A DNA stretch of 27,071 bases from Alistipes sp. (GCA_017391665.1 JAFOXS010000269.1:1-27071), one strand, 5' to 3'. Positions 1 to 8,511 are shown, numbered from the stretch's first letter. Made by a program: numbers and translations. The notes: generated from the letters alone by a model not told the origin.

Positions 1-360
1 CGTCTCCGTAACAAACGTATTCATGCCGCCAATACCCGAACCGATGTATGTGCCAAGGCGCTCGGGGTCGATGTTCTCGCCACTCTTCAGGCCGCTGTCC
101 TGCATAGCCTGATATGCCGCTGCCAATGCAAACTGGCAGTAGAGGTCGTTGCGGCGCACATCATTGCGCTCCAGACCATGCTCCTCGGGAGCGAAATTCT
201 TCACCTGTCCGGCAACGCTGATAGGGAGCTCGTAATCCTCAAAGCCTTTGATCAGGTCGATGCCGCACTTGCCCTGTGAGAGGCTCTGCCAAAAGTCGTT
301 GATATTGTTTCCTACCGGTGAGATTACTCCTAGACCGGTGATAACTACTCTCTGTTCCAT
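1..360 (-). CDS. fabF: 3-oxoacyl-ACP synthase II, N-terminal part (cut by window edge)
   Basis: This is the first 120 codons of a beta-ketoacyl-ACP synthase II, which condenses malonyl-ACP with acyl-ACP during fatty acid elongation in the cytosol. The protein begins MEQRVVITGLGVISPVGNN, the typical KAS II opening, and later has a GTYIGSGIGGM stretch that matches the strand and glycine-rich turn before the thiolase core. The catalytic Cys-His-His residues lie beyond the window edge and cannot be checked. The ATG at 358-360 follows the fabH stop by 18 bases, so the two are probably one transcript with fabH upstream. The family call is secure; whether the gene is intact is unknown. Confidence 0.93.
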   Translation of the reverse strand, partial: MEQRVVITGLGVISPVGNNINDFWQSLSQGKCGIDLIKGFEDYELPISVAGQVKNFAPEEHGLERNDVRRNDLYCQFALAAAYQAMQDSGLKSGENIDPERLGTYIGSGIGGMNTFVTET

Positions 361-378
361 CTATATCTGTTTTCTTTT

Positions 379-1332
379 TTATTTTGTCCACTCAATAATA
401 CATGCGCCCGTAGTGAATCCTGCACCAAAAGCACTCATCAAAATCTTGTCGCCCTTCTGCAATTTGCCGCTGCGAGCCAGCTCGTCCAGAAGCAGGGGGA
501 TGCTGGCCGAAGAGGTGTTACCGCAACGCTCCACATTGGTGGGGAAGTGATCAAGATCGAGCTTAAGCCAGTTGGCAATAGCCTCGATGATGCGCATGTT
601 GGCCTGATGTAGCATATAATACTTAATATCCGAGGGTTTGAGTCCTGCCTTGTCGAGCAATACCTTAATATCGCGCGATGATGACAAAACGGCAGTCTTG
701 AATACCTCTTTGCCATTCATATACATTGGTGCCGAGTACTCCTCCTTGGTAATGTAGGGTGTGGGCTCGAGACGTCGTACATAGTGCAGACAATCCAGCT
801 TGCTCTGTGTCGTAAGGCGTGAGCCGATCAGGCCATCTCCACCACTTACAACAACCGCGCCTGCGCCATCACCAAATAGTACGCACAGTGCACGATCCTC
901 CCAATCAACCATGCGGGTAGGCTCCTCGGCTGCCAGCACCAGGATGTTGCGAGCCTTGCCACTGCGGATGCGGTCGTCGGCCATATCGAGTGCATAGATA
1001 AATCCCGAGCAAGCACCATTGATATCTACACATGCACATTTTGCTCCGATGGCACCCTGCACGATGCAGCTGAGCGCTGGGGTTATGTATTCGTTTACAA
1101 CGTTTGAACAAATGATATAATCGATGTCCGCAGGAGTCAATCCGGCGTCCTCAATAGCTTTCAGCGAGGCTTCGGTTGCCAGATCCTCCAATCGCTCCGA
1201 TGAGATCAGGCGTCGCTCGGTAATTCCCGTACGTGTGCGTATCCACTCGTCACTCGTGTCGAGGAATCCTTCGAGCATAGCGTTTGTTACAACCTTGGCA
1301 GGATGAGCCCTGCCTGTTCCGATAATTTTCAT
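379..1332 (-). CDS. fabH: 3-oxoacyl-ACP synthase III
   Basis: FabH starts type II fatty acid synthesis by condensing an acyl-CoA primer with malonyl-ACP. The 317-residue protein has normal family length and the complete triad: Cys108 in INGACSGF, His242 in LHQAN and Asn272 in CGNTSSAS. The phosphate-contacting arginine region is present near the N-terminus (WIRTRTGI, residues 30-37), as is the GDGAGAVV motif (154-161). The start is ATG at 1330-1332. It overlaps by ATGA the end of a short upstream reading frame that I do not consider a gene. A Bacteroidetes-type -7 box lies about 75 bases upstream, and fabF follows closely. Identity is firm; primer preference (straight or branched) cannot be read from the sequence. 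Confidence 0.96.
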   Translation of the reverse strand: MKIIGTGRAHPAKVVTNAMLEGFLDTSDEWIRTRTGITERRLISSERLEDLATEASLKAIEDAGLTPADIDYIICSNVVNEYITPALSCIVQGAIGAKCACVDINGACSGFIYALDMADDRIRSGKARNILVLAAEEPTRMVDWEDRALCVLFGDGAGAVVVSGGDGLIGSRLTTQSKLDCLHYVRRLEPTPYITKEEYSAPMYMNGKEVFKTAVLSSSRDIKVLLDKAGLKPSDIKYYMLHQANMRIIEAIANWLKLDLDHFPTNVERCGNTSSASIPLLLDELARSGKLQKGDKILMSAFGAGFTTGACIIEWTK

Positions 1333-1365
1333 TTAGTAGTTTGATTTTCGTAAATCCTAATTTTC

Positions 1366-1409
1366 TTTGCACCAATCGATCTGATGCCCTTCTCGGCATC
1401 GGGTGCAAA
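1366..1409. promoter_or_regulatory. Nested inverted repeat over the fabH promoter
   Basis: TTTGCACC (1366-1373) is matched by GGTGCAAA (1402-1409), and inside this pair GATGCC (1383-1388) is matched by GGCATC (1395-1400). The outer right arm overlaps the predicted fabH -7 box. The element could be an operator for a dimeric repressor, or a stem-loop at the very 5' end of the fabH mRNA. No function is known to me. Confidence 0.4.
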
Positions 1410-1413
1410 ATTA
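1406..1413 (-). promoter_or_regulatory. Predicted -7 box for fabH-fabF
   Basis: The minus strand reads TAATTTTG, an exact match to the Bacteroidetes -7 consensus TAnnTTTG. This predicts a transcript start near 1400 and an untranslated leader of roughly 65-70 bases before fabH. I see no convincing TTTG at the -33 distance. Confidence 0.5.
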
Positions 1414-1517
1414 TCTAAAACCATCTGCAAACCACTATATGTGCGGTCGAAAGTACCTTTTTGTGACGAAAAACACTTTTTTAGGGGTAAAGTTGATGTT
1501 TTTTGCCGCAAAATTCC

Positions 1518-1525
1518 GATATTTG
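1518..1525 (+). promoter_or_regulatory. Predicted -7 box for the LytTR gene
   Basis: GATATTTG matches the Bacteroidetes -7 consensus TAnnTTTG at all but one fixed position. It lies 23 bases before the ATG at 1549, a usual spacing in this phylum. T-runs at 1458-1462, 1477-1482 and 1499-1504 upstream repeat about every 19-22 bases. Confidence 0.4.
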
Positions 1526-1548
1526 CACAAATTATTTAATGGAAATTC

Positions 1549-2472
1549 ATGACCAAATTATATAAAGATAGGGAATTGCCGAAGTTTCTTTTGGATAGAC
1601 GCTACCTCCTGGGATCGGTAGTTTTTATCCTTACATTCTCGGTTTTGTTCCTGGCAATCTATACTCCATTCTCCGATACTTCGTGGATTGGTCTCAGAAA
1701 TGTCGAGAATTTGGGTGCATCTATTGCATTTTATGTAGTGGCTCTGGCTATACTTTTTATCAGTAAACTGATAATGTATGCGTCGCAGTCGCGAATCAAT
1801 TTTACACTCTGGAAATATATTTTGTGGGTGATGGCCGAGGTTGTCATAATCTCGATTTTCTATACTCACTTTACATTCGTCTTCATTCCTCCTGTCGAGG
1901 AGTCGGTTATAAATATCGTATTTAAGGCTTTTGGATGTATCCTTCTGATCATGGCCATACCTTATACTATATTGACACTCTATGCGGCATACCGCACCAA
2001 GACCGAGGAGTTGCAGATGTTGCAGTATGAGATGTCGCTCAATGCAGAGCCTTCTATAGTGTATCCGTCGCTCATTAATCTCTATGATTATAACGGCGCA
2101 CTGAAGCTTACGATCAACGCCGATTCGCTCTACTACATGGAGTCGCAGGATAATTACATCAAGATTTTCTACGAGAATAATGGTAAACTGCTCTCATATA
2201 TGTTGCGCAGTCGTACCAAGACCATCGAAGAGAATCTGGCCGACACAAGCATGGTGCGATGCCATCGCTCGTATATGGTCAATGTAATGAAGATTAACCA
2301 TATTCGCAAGGGTGGTAAGGCTCGTTACATTGTTCTGTCGAATGACGATATCAAGCCGATCCCCGTGTCGAAGAGTTACTTCAAGACGCTCATTGCCAAG
2401 ATTGATAAATACAATGCCTCGGCACTTGCCAACGCTTCAAATGTGGATGTTGAGCCTGAGGGTGTAGAGTAA
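1549..2472 (+). CDS. Membrane-anchored LytTR-family DNA-binding regulator
   Basis: This is a 307-residue protein with four predicted transmembrane helices (about 20-38, 54-74, 88-107 and 124-147) and a C-terminal LytTR domain (about 183-285). The domain carries the signature LYYMESQDNYIKIFY followed by VRCHRSYMVNV. LytTR domains bind short direct repeats in promoters. Unlike AgrA/LytR response regulators it has no receiver domain, so any signal should come through the membrane helices, not phosphorylation. Such proteins are common in Bacteroidetes but their ligands are mostly unknown. It stands alone, divergent from fabH and convergent with pyrD. The start is ATG at 1549 behind a plausible promoter. 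The DNA-binding call is secure; target and signal are unknown. Confidence 0.88.
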   Translation: MTKLYKDRELPKFLLDRRYLLGSVVFILTFSVLFLAIYTPFSDTSWIGLRNVENLGASIAFYVVALAILFISKLIMYASQSRINFTLWKYILWVMAEVVIISIFYTHFTFVFIPPVEESVINIVFKAFGCILLIMAIPYTILTLYAAYRTKTEELQMLQYEMSLNAEPSIVYPSLINLYDYNGALKLTINADSLYYMESQDNYIKIFYENNGKLLSYMLRSRTKTIEENLADTSMVRCHRSYMVNVMKINHIRKGGKARYIVLSNDDIKPIPVSKSYFKTLIAKIDKYNASALANASNVDVEPEGVE

Positions 2473-2494
2473 TTATTGATTATAGTCTAAAAAT

Positions 2495-2529
2495 AAAAGA
2501 GAGTTTTCCTTCTTCGGAAACTCTCTTTT
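2495..2529. terminator. Bidirectional terminator between the LytTR gene and pyrD
   Basis: AAAAGAGAGTTTTCC (2495-2509) pairs with GGAAACTCTCTTTT (2516-2529), with a single bulged T and a six-base loop. A-rich and T-rich ends flank the stem on each strand. It lies between two convergent stop codons and can end both the LytTR transcript and the pyrimidine operon. Confidence 0.85.
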
Positions 2530-2550
2530 GTTATGTGTAGGAGTGTAGAA

Positions 2551-3477
2551 TTACTCTACAATGCCGATAATATCACTCAGGCGCTCGATGCCCAGACGCT
2601 CCATCTCTAAGGGCAGATCCTCGATGATGCGCTTGCATGCGTAGGGATCCTTCAGATTGGCGGCACCCACCTGCACGGCTGTAGCACCAGCCATCATCAT
2701 CTCTATTACGTCCGAAGCGCTCTCCACACCACCACAACCCATCACGGGAATAGAGCAGGCGTGTGACACTTGATAAACCATGCGTACGGCCACGGGGAAG
2801 ATTGCAGGACCTGAAAAACCACCCATCTTATTGGCGATGACGGGGCGACGACGCTTGGTGTCGATACGCATGCCGAGCAGTGTATTGATCAGACAGATAC
2901 CATCTGCGCCAGCCTCCTCGCACGCCTTTGCAATGGCGACGATGTCCGTTACGTTGGGGCTGAGTTTGATGAATACAGGCTTCGTGGTCACAGCCTTCAC
3001 GGCACGTGTCACCTCGGCTGCCATTTCGGGCTGCGTACCGAAACTCATACCACCATTATGCACGTTGGGGCACGATACGTTCACCTCGATAATTGCCACC
3101 TGATCCTCCTTGTCAACCTTGGCGCAGCACTCGGCGTACTCGTCAATAGAGAAACCGCTGATGTTGGCTACGATAGGCTTGTGGAAAATCTTGCGCAACT
3201 CGGGCAGCTCCCTTGCTACAACTGCATCCACGCCAGGGTTCTGCAGACCAACCGAATTGATCAAACCTGAACGGCACTCGGCGATACGTGGCGTGGGGTT
3301 GCCGAAACGAGCCTCGCGTGTAGTACCCTTTATGGAGATTGAGCCGAGGACGTTAATGTCGTAAAACTCATTGTGCTCGCGGCCAAAACCGAACGTACCA
3401 CTCGCAGGGATGACGGGGTTGTCAAGCTTGACGCCGCACAACTCCACCGACAAATCATATTTCTTATCCATACTCAT
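2551..3477 (-). CDS. pyrD: Dihydroorotate dehydrogenase type 1B, catalytic subunit
   Basis: PyrD oxidises dihydroorotate to orotate with FMN, the fourth step of pyrimidine synthesis. The 308-residue protein has the class 1 catalytic cysteine, Cys136 in NVSCPN, an FMN-barrel start at NPVIPASGTFGFG, the LINSVGLQNPG segment, and the phosphate-binding GCGGVESASDV near the C-terminus. Cysteine in place of serine at the active site and the adjacent pyrK place it in the NAD-linked 1B group (PyrD2K2). It is the last gene of the operon, 4 bases after pyrK, and is followed by a strong terminator. ATG at 3475-3477 is taken as the start; a second ATG two codons in is possible. Confidence 0.96.
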   Translation of the reverse strand: MSMDKKYDLSVELCGVKLDNPVIPASGTFGFGREHNEFYDINVLGSISIKGTTREARFGNPTPRIAECRSGLINSVGLQNPGVDAVVARELPELRKIFHKPIVANISGFSIDEYAECCAKVDKEDQVAIIEVNVSCPNVHNGGMSFGTQPEMAAEVTRAVKAVTTKPVFIKLSPNVTDIVAIAKACEEAGADGICLINTLLGMRIDTKRRRPVIANKMGGFSGPAIFPVAVRMVYQVSHACSIPVMGCGGVESASDVIEMMMAGATAVQVGAANLKDPYACKRIIEDLPLEMERLGIERLSDIIGIVE

Positions 3478-3481
3478 CTCC

Positions 3482-4222
3482 TTACCAAATTATCTCTTCA
3501 CGTTTCATTACGGGGCCCTCCTTACAGATGCGTTTGTTGCCCGTCAAGGTCTTGCAGCTGCAACCCATGCAAGCACCAAAACCGCAACCCATACGCTCCT
3601 CGAACGAGAGTTCGCCCTTTACATCGGTGCAGTCACACAGCGCCTTAAGCATAGGCAACGGGCCGCACGAGTAGAAGTAGTCGAAGTCGATACCATTCTC
3701 GCGGATGGCATCCGTTACGAAGCCCTTGGTGCCCAGCGAGCCGTCAGCCGTAGATACATATACATCTACGCCCAGCGCACGGAACTCCTCGGCATAGAAT
3801 ACCTCCTTTGAGGTGTTGAAGCCAAGCACTACGCTCACCTTGCGACCACGTGCTATGAGCTCCTTTGCCAAGCGGTAGAGTGGGGGAACACCTACGCCAC
3901 CGCCCACAAGCAGAGGCTTCTGGCACTCCACATCGGCATCGAAACCATTGCCAAGACCTGTGAGCACATCCAACTGCTCGCCTGCCTGCATGTGGCTCAT
4001 CTGCTCGGTGCCACGACCTACAACCTTATAGATGATGGTGATAGTCTCCTCGTCCCAGTCGTTGATTGAGATGGGGCGACGCAGATACAAGCCCTCCAGC
4101 TCAATGTTTACGAACTGTCCCGGGCGAGTGATCCACTGCGTATCACCAGCAAGCACCATCCGCCACACGTCAGAGGTTAGCGGATGGTTTTGCTTGATTG
4201 TGTATATTCCTTTTTTGTACAT
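3482..4222 (-). CDS. pyrK: Dihydroorotate dehydrogenase electron-transfer subunit
   Basis: PyrK passes electrons from the PyrD flavin through a [2Fe-2S] cluster and FAD to NAD. In the 246-residue form starting at ATG 4220-4222, the FAD motif RRPIS is at 48-52, the nucleotide-binding LLVGGGVGVPPL at 104-115, and cluster cysteines Cys213, Cys218, Cys221 and Cys233 fit the C-x4-C-x2-C-x11-C pattern of the family. I prefer this start to an in-frame ATG at 4247-4249. It begins 1 base after the carB stop, and the resulting N-terminus (MYKKGIYTI) matches family length. The gene lies between carB and pyrD, its obligate partner. Confidence 0.95.
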   Translation of the reverse strand: MYKKGIYTIKQNHPLTSDVWRMVLAGDTQWITRPGQFVNIELEGLYLRRPISINDWDEETITIIYKVVGRGTEQMSHMQAGEQLDVLTGLGNGFDADVECQKPLLVGGGVGVPPLYRLAKELIARGRKVSVVLGFNTSKEVFYAEEFRALGVDVYVSTADGSLGTKGFVTDAIRENGIDFDYFYSCGPLPMLKALCDCTDVKGELSFEERMGCGFGACMGCSCKTLTGNKRICKEGPVMKREEIIW

Positions 4223-4223
4223 T

Positions 4224-7200
4224 TTACTTGCCGTCGATGGTTGAAACACCCAATGTGATCTCCTCCAATACGTTAAGCAGTACGCTCACGGTCTCGAGCG
4301 AAGTGAACAGCGTAACGTTGTTCTCGGCTGCTGCGCGACGAATCTCATAACCGTCACGACGTGTGCTGTGCTGGTTTACGTCGATAGTGTTGATAACGTA
4401 TGTAACGTGACCCTTGCGCAACTCGTCGTAAATCTCGGTTGAGCCCTCGCTGATCTTGAGCAGGTGGCGTGTACGGATGCCATTGTTGCGCAGGAACTCG
4501 CAGGTTCCGCCCGTAGCCTCGATGTTGAAGCCGAGGTCGTAGAAACGGCGGATGAAGGGCAGAGCACGCTCCTTGTCAGCGTCGGCAATCGTTACGAAGA
4601 TCGTACCGTAGTTAGCTACGGCTACGCCCGACGACTGCAATGACTTATAGAGTGCGCGGTTAAGGCTTACATCGTAACCGATAGCCTCACCTGTTGACTT
4701 CATCTCGGGAGAGAGGTATGAGTCTACACCGCGAATCTTTGCGAATGAGAATGCGGGTGACTTAACGAACCAGCGGGTGCTCTCCTTGCCGTAGATCTCC
4801 GTAATACCCTGCTCGCGGAGTGAGTGACCGAGGATAACCATTGTGGCGATCTTTGCCATAGGCACACCAGTTGACTTCGAGAGGAACGGAACGGTACGTG
4901 ATGAACGGGGATTAACCTCGATAACGTATACCTTCTCCTGCTCGTCCACGATAAACTGGATATTGAACAGACCGATGATGCCGATAGCCAAGCCCAACTG
5001 ACGGGTGTACTCGATGATGGTATCCTTCACCTGCTGGCTTACGCTGAAGGTGGGATATACGCTGATTGAGTCACCAGAGTGGATACCTGTACGCTCAACG
5101 TGCTCCATAATACCGGGGATGTATACATCCTTGCCGTCGCAGATAGCATCTACCTCCAACTCCTTACCCTGGATATACTTGTCAACCAATACGGGCGACT
5201 TCTCGTTGATCTCTACAGCCGAACGCAGGTAGTGGCGAAGAGTCTCCTCGTTGGCTACGATCTGCATGGCACGACCACCAAGCACGAAGCTGGGACGAAC
5301 CAGTACGGGGTAGCCGATGTCGTTGGCAGCCTCAACACCCGACTCGATGTCGGTAACGGCCTTTGCCTTGGGCTGGGGAATACCAACCTCGTTCATGATG
5401 CGCTCGAAGCACTTGCGGTCCTCGGCGTTGTTGATAGCCTCGATGCCTGTGCCGATGATCTTCACACCCAGGTCAGCCAAAGGCTCTGCCAGGTTGATGG
5501 CGGTCTGACCACCGAGTGATACGACAATACCCTCGGGCTGCTCCAGCTCAACAACATTCATCACATCCTCAACGGTCAGAGGCTCGAAGTAGAGCTTATC
5601 GCTGATGGTGTAGTCCGTAGATACGGTCTCGGGGTTATTGTTGATGATGATAGCCTCATAGCCAGCCTCCTTGATTGTCCAGATAGCGTGTACGGTCGAG
5701 TAGTCGAACTCCACACCCTGGCCGATACGGATAGGACCCGAACCGAGTACAAGGATCTTCTTGCGGTCGCTGCGTACTGACTCGTTCTCTGCCTCATAAG
5801 TAGAGTAGAAGTAGGGAACATATGTGTCAATCTCGCCAGCGCAAGAGTCTATAATCTTATATACGGGGAATACACCCTCGGCCTTGCGCAACTGATACAT
5901 CTCAGCCTCCGACATGCCCCACAACTGACCGATGAACTTGTCGCTGAAACCCATACGCTTCGCCTCCTTCAGGGTAGCGATGCAGCCCTTGTTTGCAGAG
6001 ACAACCTTCTCCATCTCGACGATGTTCTTCAACTTCTCGAGGAACAACATATCGATCTTGGTGTGGTTGTAGATAATCAGAAGATCAACACCCTTGCGGA
6101 TAAGCTGAGCGATGGCGTAGATGCGATCGTCGGTACCCTTGCGGATGTAGTCCAGCATCTGTGCTGAGCTCCAGTCGTCGAATTTCTTGTTGTGGATATG
6201 GCAAACGCCAGTCTCCAGCGAACGGATAGCTTTCAGGATACCCTCCTCGATGGTGCGGCCGATGCTCATCACCTCGCCCGTAGCCTTCATCTGCGTGCCG
6301 AGCTCATTCGATGCGTCGCTAAACTTATCGAAGGGGAAGCGGGCAACCTTCAGTACCACGTAGTCCAACGCAGGCTCAAAGCATGCGGGACGATCAGAGA
6401 TCATAATCTCATCAAGAGTCAAGCCTACGGCGATCTTGGCTGTTACGCGAGCGATGGGGAAACCGCTGGCCTTCGACGCCAGAGCCGATGAACGCGATAC
6501 GCGGGGGTTAACTTCGATGATGTAATATTTGAATGAGAGGGGATCGAGTGCAAACTGAACGTTGCAACCACCCTCAATCTTAAGCTCACGGATAATCTTC
6601 AGAGCGCTGCCACGCAGTAGCTGATACTCCTTGTCTGTGAGGGTCTGAGCGGGTGCGATAACCATAGAGTCACCGGTGTGGATACCTACGGGGTCGATGT
6701 TCTCCATGCTACAGATGGCAATCGCGGTGTCGTTCTTGTCACGCATCACCTCGAACTCGATCTCCTTGTAGCCCTTGATACTCTTCTCTACGAGTACCTG
6801 GTGTACGGGCGAGAGAACCAGTGCGTTACGCATAATCTCACGCAACTCCTCCTCATTGTCGGCAAAACCACCACCAGTACCACCCAATGTAAATGCAGGG
6901 CGAAGCACTACGGGGTAACCGATCTCCTCGGCAGCCTTCACACCATCCTCCATAGAGTTCACAACAACTGAAGGAAGCACGGGCTCACCGATACGGATAC
7001 ACAGATCCTTGAAGAGCTCGCGGTCCTCAGCCTCCTCGATACTCTTGAACGATGTGCCCAGAATCTCAACGTGGCACTCATCCAGAATGCCCTTCTTTGC
7101 AAGCTGTACGGCAAGGTTCAAACCTGTCTGACCACCCAGGCCGGGAACGATGGCATCGGGACGCTCGTAGCGTACGATCTTTGCCACATACTCCAGCGTC

Positions 7201-7406
7201 AAAGGCTCCATGTAAACCTTATCGGCGATGTTGGTGTCGGTCATGATAGTTGCGGGGTTAGAGTTCACGAGAATAACCTCGTAACCCTCCTCCTTAAGTG
7301 CCAAGCACGCCTGTGTACCTGCATAGTCAAACTCTGCGGCCTGACCGATGACAATCGGACCTGAACCGATCACCATCACTTTCTTTATATCTGTTCTTCT
7401 AGGCAT
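4224..7406 (-). CDS. carB: Carbamoyl phosphate synthetase, large subunit
   Basis: CarB makes carbamoyl phosphate from bicarbonate, ammonia and two ATP. At 1060 residues it is close to the 1073 of E. coli CarB and keeps the duplicated layout: a first ATP-grasp half (about 1-400) with PGLGGQTGLNLA and RPAFTLGGTGGG, an oligomerisation segment, a second half with KILVLGSGPIRIGQGVEFDY and SLGGQTAINLA, and a C-terminal MGS-like allosteric domain (about 935-1060). Nothing looks degraded in either synthetase half. It overlaps carA by 8 bases (ATGCCTAG) and is followed after 1 base by pyrK, so all three are translationally packed. Since the partner CarA has lost its catalytic cysteine, this subunit probably receives ammonia directly. 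Confidence 0.97.
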   Translation of the reverse strand: MPRRTDIKKVMVIGSGPIVIGQAAEFDYAGTQACLALKEEGYEVILVNSNPATIMTDTNIADKVYMEPLTLEYVAKIVRYERPDAIVPGLGGQTGLNLAVQLAKKGILDECHVEILGTSFKSIEEAEDRELFKDLCIRIGEPVLPSVVVNSMEDGVKAAEEIGYPVVLRPAFTLGGTGGGFADNEEELREIMRNALVLSPVHQVLVEKSIKGYKEIEFEVMRDKNDTAIAICSMENIDPVGIHTGDSMVIAPAQTLTDKEYQLLRGSALKIIRELKIEGGCNVQFALDPLSFKYYIIEVNPRVSRSSALASKASGFPIARVTAKIAVGLTLDEIMISDRPACFEPALDYVVLKVARFPFDKFSDASNELGTQMKATGEVMSIGRTIEEGILKAIRSLETGVCHIHNKKFDDWSSAQMLDYIRKGTDDRIYAIAQLIRKGVDLLIIYNHTKIDMLFLEKLKNIVEMEKVVSANKGCIATLKEAKRMGFSDKFIGQLWGMSEAEMYQLRKAEGVFPVYKIIDSCAGEIDTYVPYFYSTYEAENESVRSDRKKILVLGSGPIRIGQGVEFDYSTVHAIWTIKEAGYEAIIINNNPETVSTDYTISDKLYFEPLTVEDVMNVVELEQPEGIVVSLGGQTAINLAEPLADLGVKIIGTGIEAINNAEDRKCFERIMNEVGIPQPKAKAVTDIESGVEAANDIGYPVLVRPSFVLGGRAMQIVANEETLRHYLRSAVEINEKSPVLVDKYIQGKELEVDAICDGKDVYIPGIMEHVERTGIHSGDSISVYPTFSVSQQVKDTIIEYTRQLGLAIGIIGLFNIQFIVDEQEKVYVIEVNPRSSRTVPFLSKSTGVPMAKIATMVILGHSLREQGITEIYGKESTRWFVKSPAFSFAKIRGVDSYLSPEMKSTGEAIGYDVSLNRALYKSLQSSGVAVANYGTIFVTIADADKERALPFIRRFYDLGFNIEATGGTCEFLRNNGIRTRHLLKISEGSTEIYDELRKGHVTYVINTIDVNQHSTRRDGYEIRRAAAENNVTLFTSLETVSVLLNVLEEITLGVSTIDGK

Positions 7407-8487
7407 TTTGTTTCTCCTCCATCAGTTTAATGAATTTATCGAAAAGGTATGCGCAATCCTGCGGACCCGGAGCACTCTCGGGGTGGAACTGCAAAGCATA
7501 CATCTTATCCTCTGCGCACTCAATACCCTCGATCGTTGAGTCAAATACGTTCTCGTGAGTTGCAACGAGCGATGTGCCCTCCAACGACTCGGGAACGATA
7601 GCGTACTCATGGTTCTGTGAGCCCATGTCGATGCGACCTGTTGCAAGTGTGCGAACAGCCGACGAGCCGTGATGACCACACTTCATCTTGTAAACCTTTG
7701 CGCCGTATGCAAGAGCGATGAGCTGCATACCGAGCGAGATGCCGAACATAGGAATCTTACCCTTTGCCTCGCGAATCAAATTAATCACCTCGTGCAACTC
7801 CTCGGGTGAGCCGGGGCCATTTGAGATGAACAGACCATCGGGGTTGAAGGCCATGATCTCCTCCAATGAGGTGTTGTATGGTACAACGGTTACGTTGCAG
7901 CCACGGCTTGTGAACGAGCGGATGATGTTGTGCTTGATACCGCAATCTACGGCTACGATGTCGTACTTGTGGTTGGGTGTACGTGAGAACCATGCCTTGC
8001 GGCTGCTCACCTTAGCCACCAGGTTGGTGGGCTGGGGTGTGTTCTTGATCAGCTCCAGAGCAGCCTCTGTCGTTGTGTCGATGTTAACGATAGCTGCGCG
8101 CTGTGCGCCCTCGTCGCGGATGATGCGAACAATCATGCATGTGTCAACACCTGCAATGCAAGGAATGCCAGCCTCCTCCAGTGTCTCCGAGAAGGTCTTG
8201 GTGTAGCGGAAGTTTGAGGGGTTCTCGTTGCACTCACGCACTACCATACCGCCAATCTGCGGAGTCTTCGACTCGAAGTCCTCGTCAGTGATGCCGTAGT
8301 TACCAATCAAAGGGTAGGCCATCACTACAATCTGATTGCTGCATGATGGATCGGAGAGAATCTCCTGATAACCCACCACAGAAGTGTTGAAAACGATGTC
8401 GTAGGCACGCTCCACGTTGGCGCCATAGCCATAGCCGAGGAACTCGCGACCGTTCTCAAGAACTAACTTTTTAGTAAATGGTTTCAT
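7399..8487 (-). CDS. carA: Carbamoyl phosphate synthetase small subunit with Cys-to-Ser glutaminase site
   Basis: CarA normally hydrolyses glutamine and channels ammonia to CarB. This 362-residue copy has both domains: the N-terminal CPSase domain (to about 150, with DPSCSNQ and AYPLIGNYG) and a class I glutamine amidotransferase domain (about 174-360, with DCGIKHNIIR and SNGPGSPEE). The nucleophile elbow reads FGISLGMQ, not the usual FGICLGHQ: Ser251 (codon TCG, 7735-7737) replaces the catalytic cysteine and Met254 the following histidine. The glutamine-site motif reads QNHEYAI, with glutamate at a normally invariant glycine, and the usual GNHPV segment reads SSAVR. His335 and Glu337 of the triad remain. 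Mammalian CPS1 has the same Cys-to-Ser change and uses ammonia, so loss of glutaminase activity is a fair inference. It lies 24 bases after pyrC and overlaps carB by 8 bases. Confidence 0.95.
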   Translation of the reverse strand: MKPFTKKLVLENGREFLGYGYGANVERAYDIVFNTSVVGYQEILSDPSCSNQIVVMAYPLIGNYGITDEDFESKTPQIGGMVVRECNENPSNFRYTKTFSETLEEAGIPCIAGVDTCMIVRIIRDEGAQRAAIVNIDTTTEAALELIKNTPQPTNLVAKVSSRKAWFSRTPNHKYDIVAVDCGIKHNIIRSFTSRGCNVTVVPYNTSLEEIMAFNPDGLFISNGPGSPEELHEVINLIREAKGKIPMFGISLGMQLIALAYGAKVYKMKCGHHGSSAVRTLATGRIDMGSQNHEYAIVPESLEGTSLVATHENVFDSTIEGIECAEDKMYALQFHPESAPGPQDCAYLFDKFIKLMEEKQNA

Positions 8488-8511
8488 TGAATAGTGATTT
8501 ATTATTTTTGT

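Noticed and set aside
1329..1511. Short minus-strand frame whose stop overlaps the fabH start as ATGA
   Set aside because: The overlap looks like coupling, but an exact -7 box and a palindrome lie inside the frame and the peptide resembles nothing known.
3371..3811. Open frame of 146 codons on the plus strand across pyrD and pyrK
   Set aside because: Both genes on the opposite strand are intact and conserved. The frame has no domain features and no promoter.
5079..5519. Open frame of 146 codons on the plus strand inside carB
   Set aside because: It is antisense to a conserved, intact CarB region and has no recognisable domain. It follows from the codon bias of the real gene.
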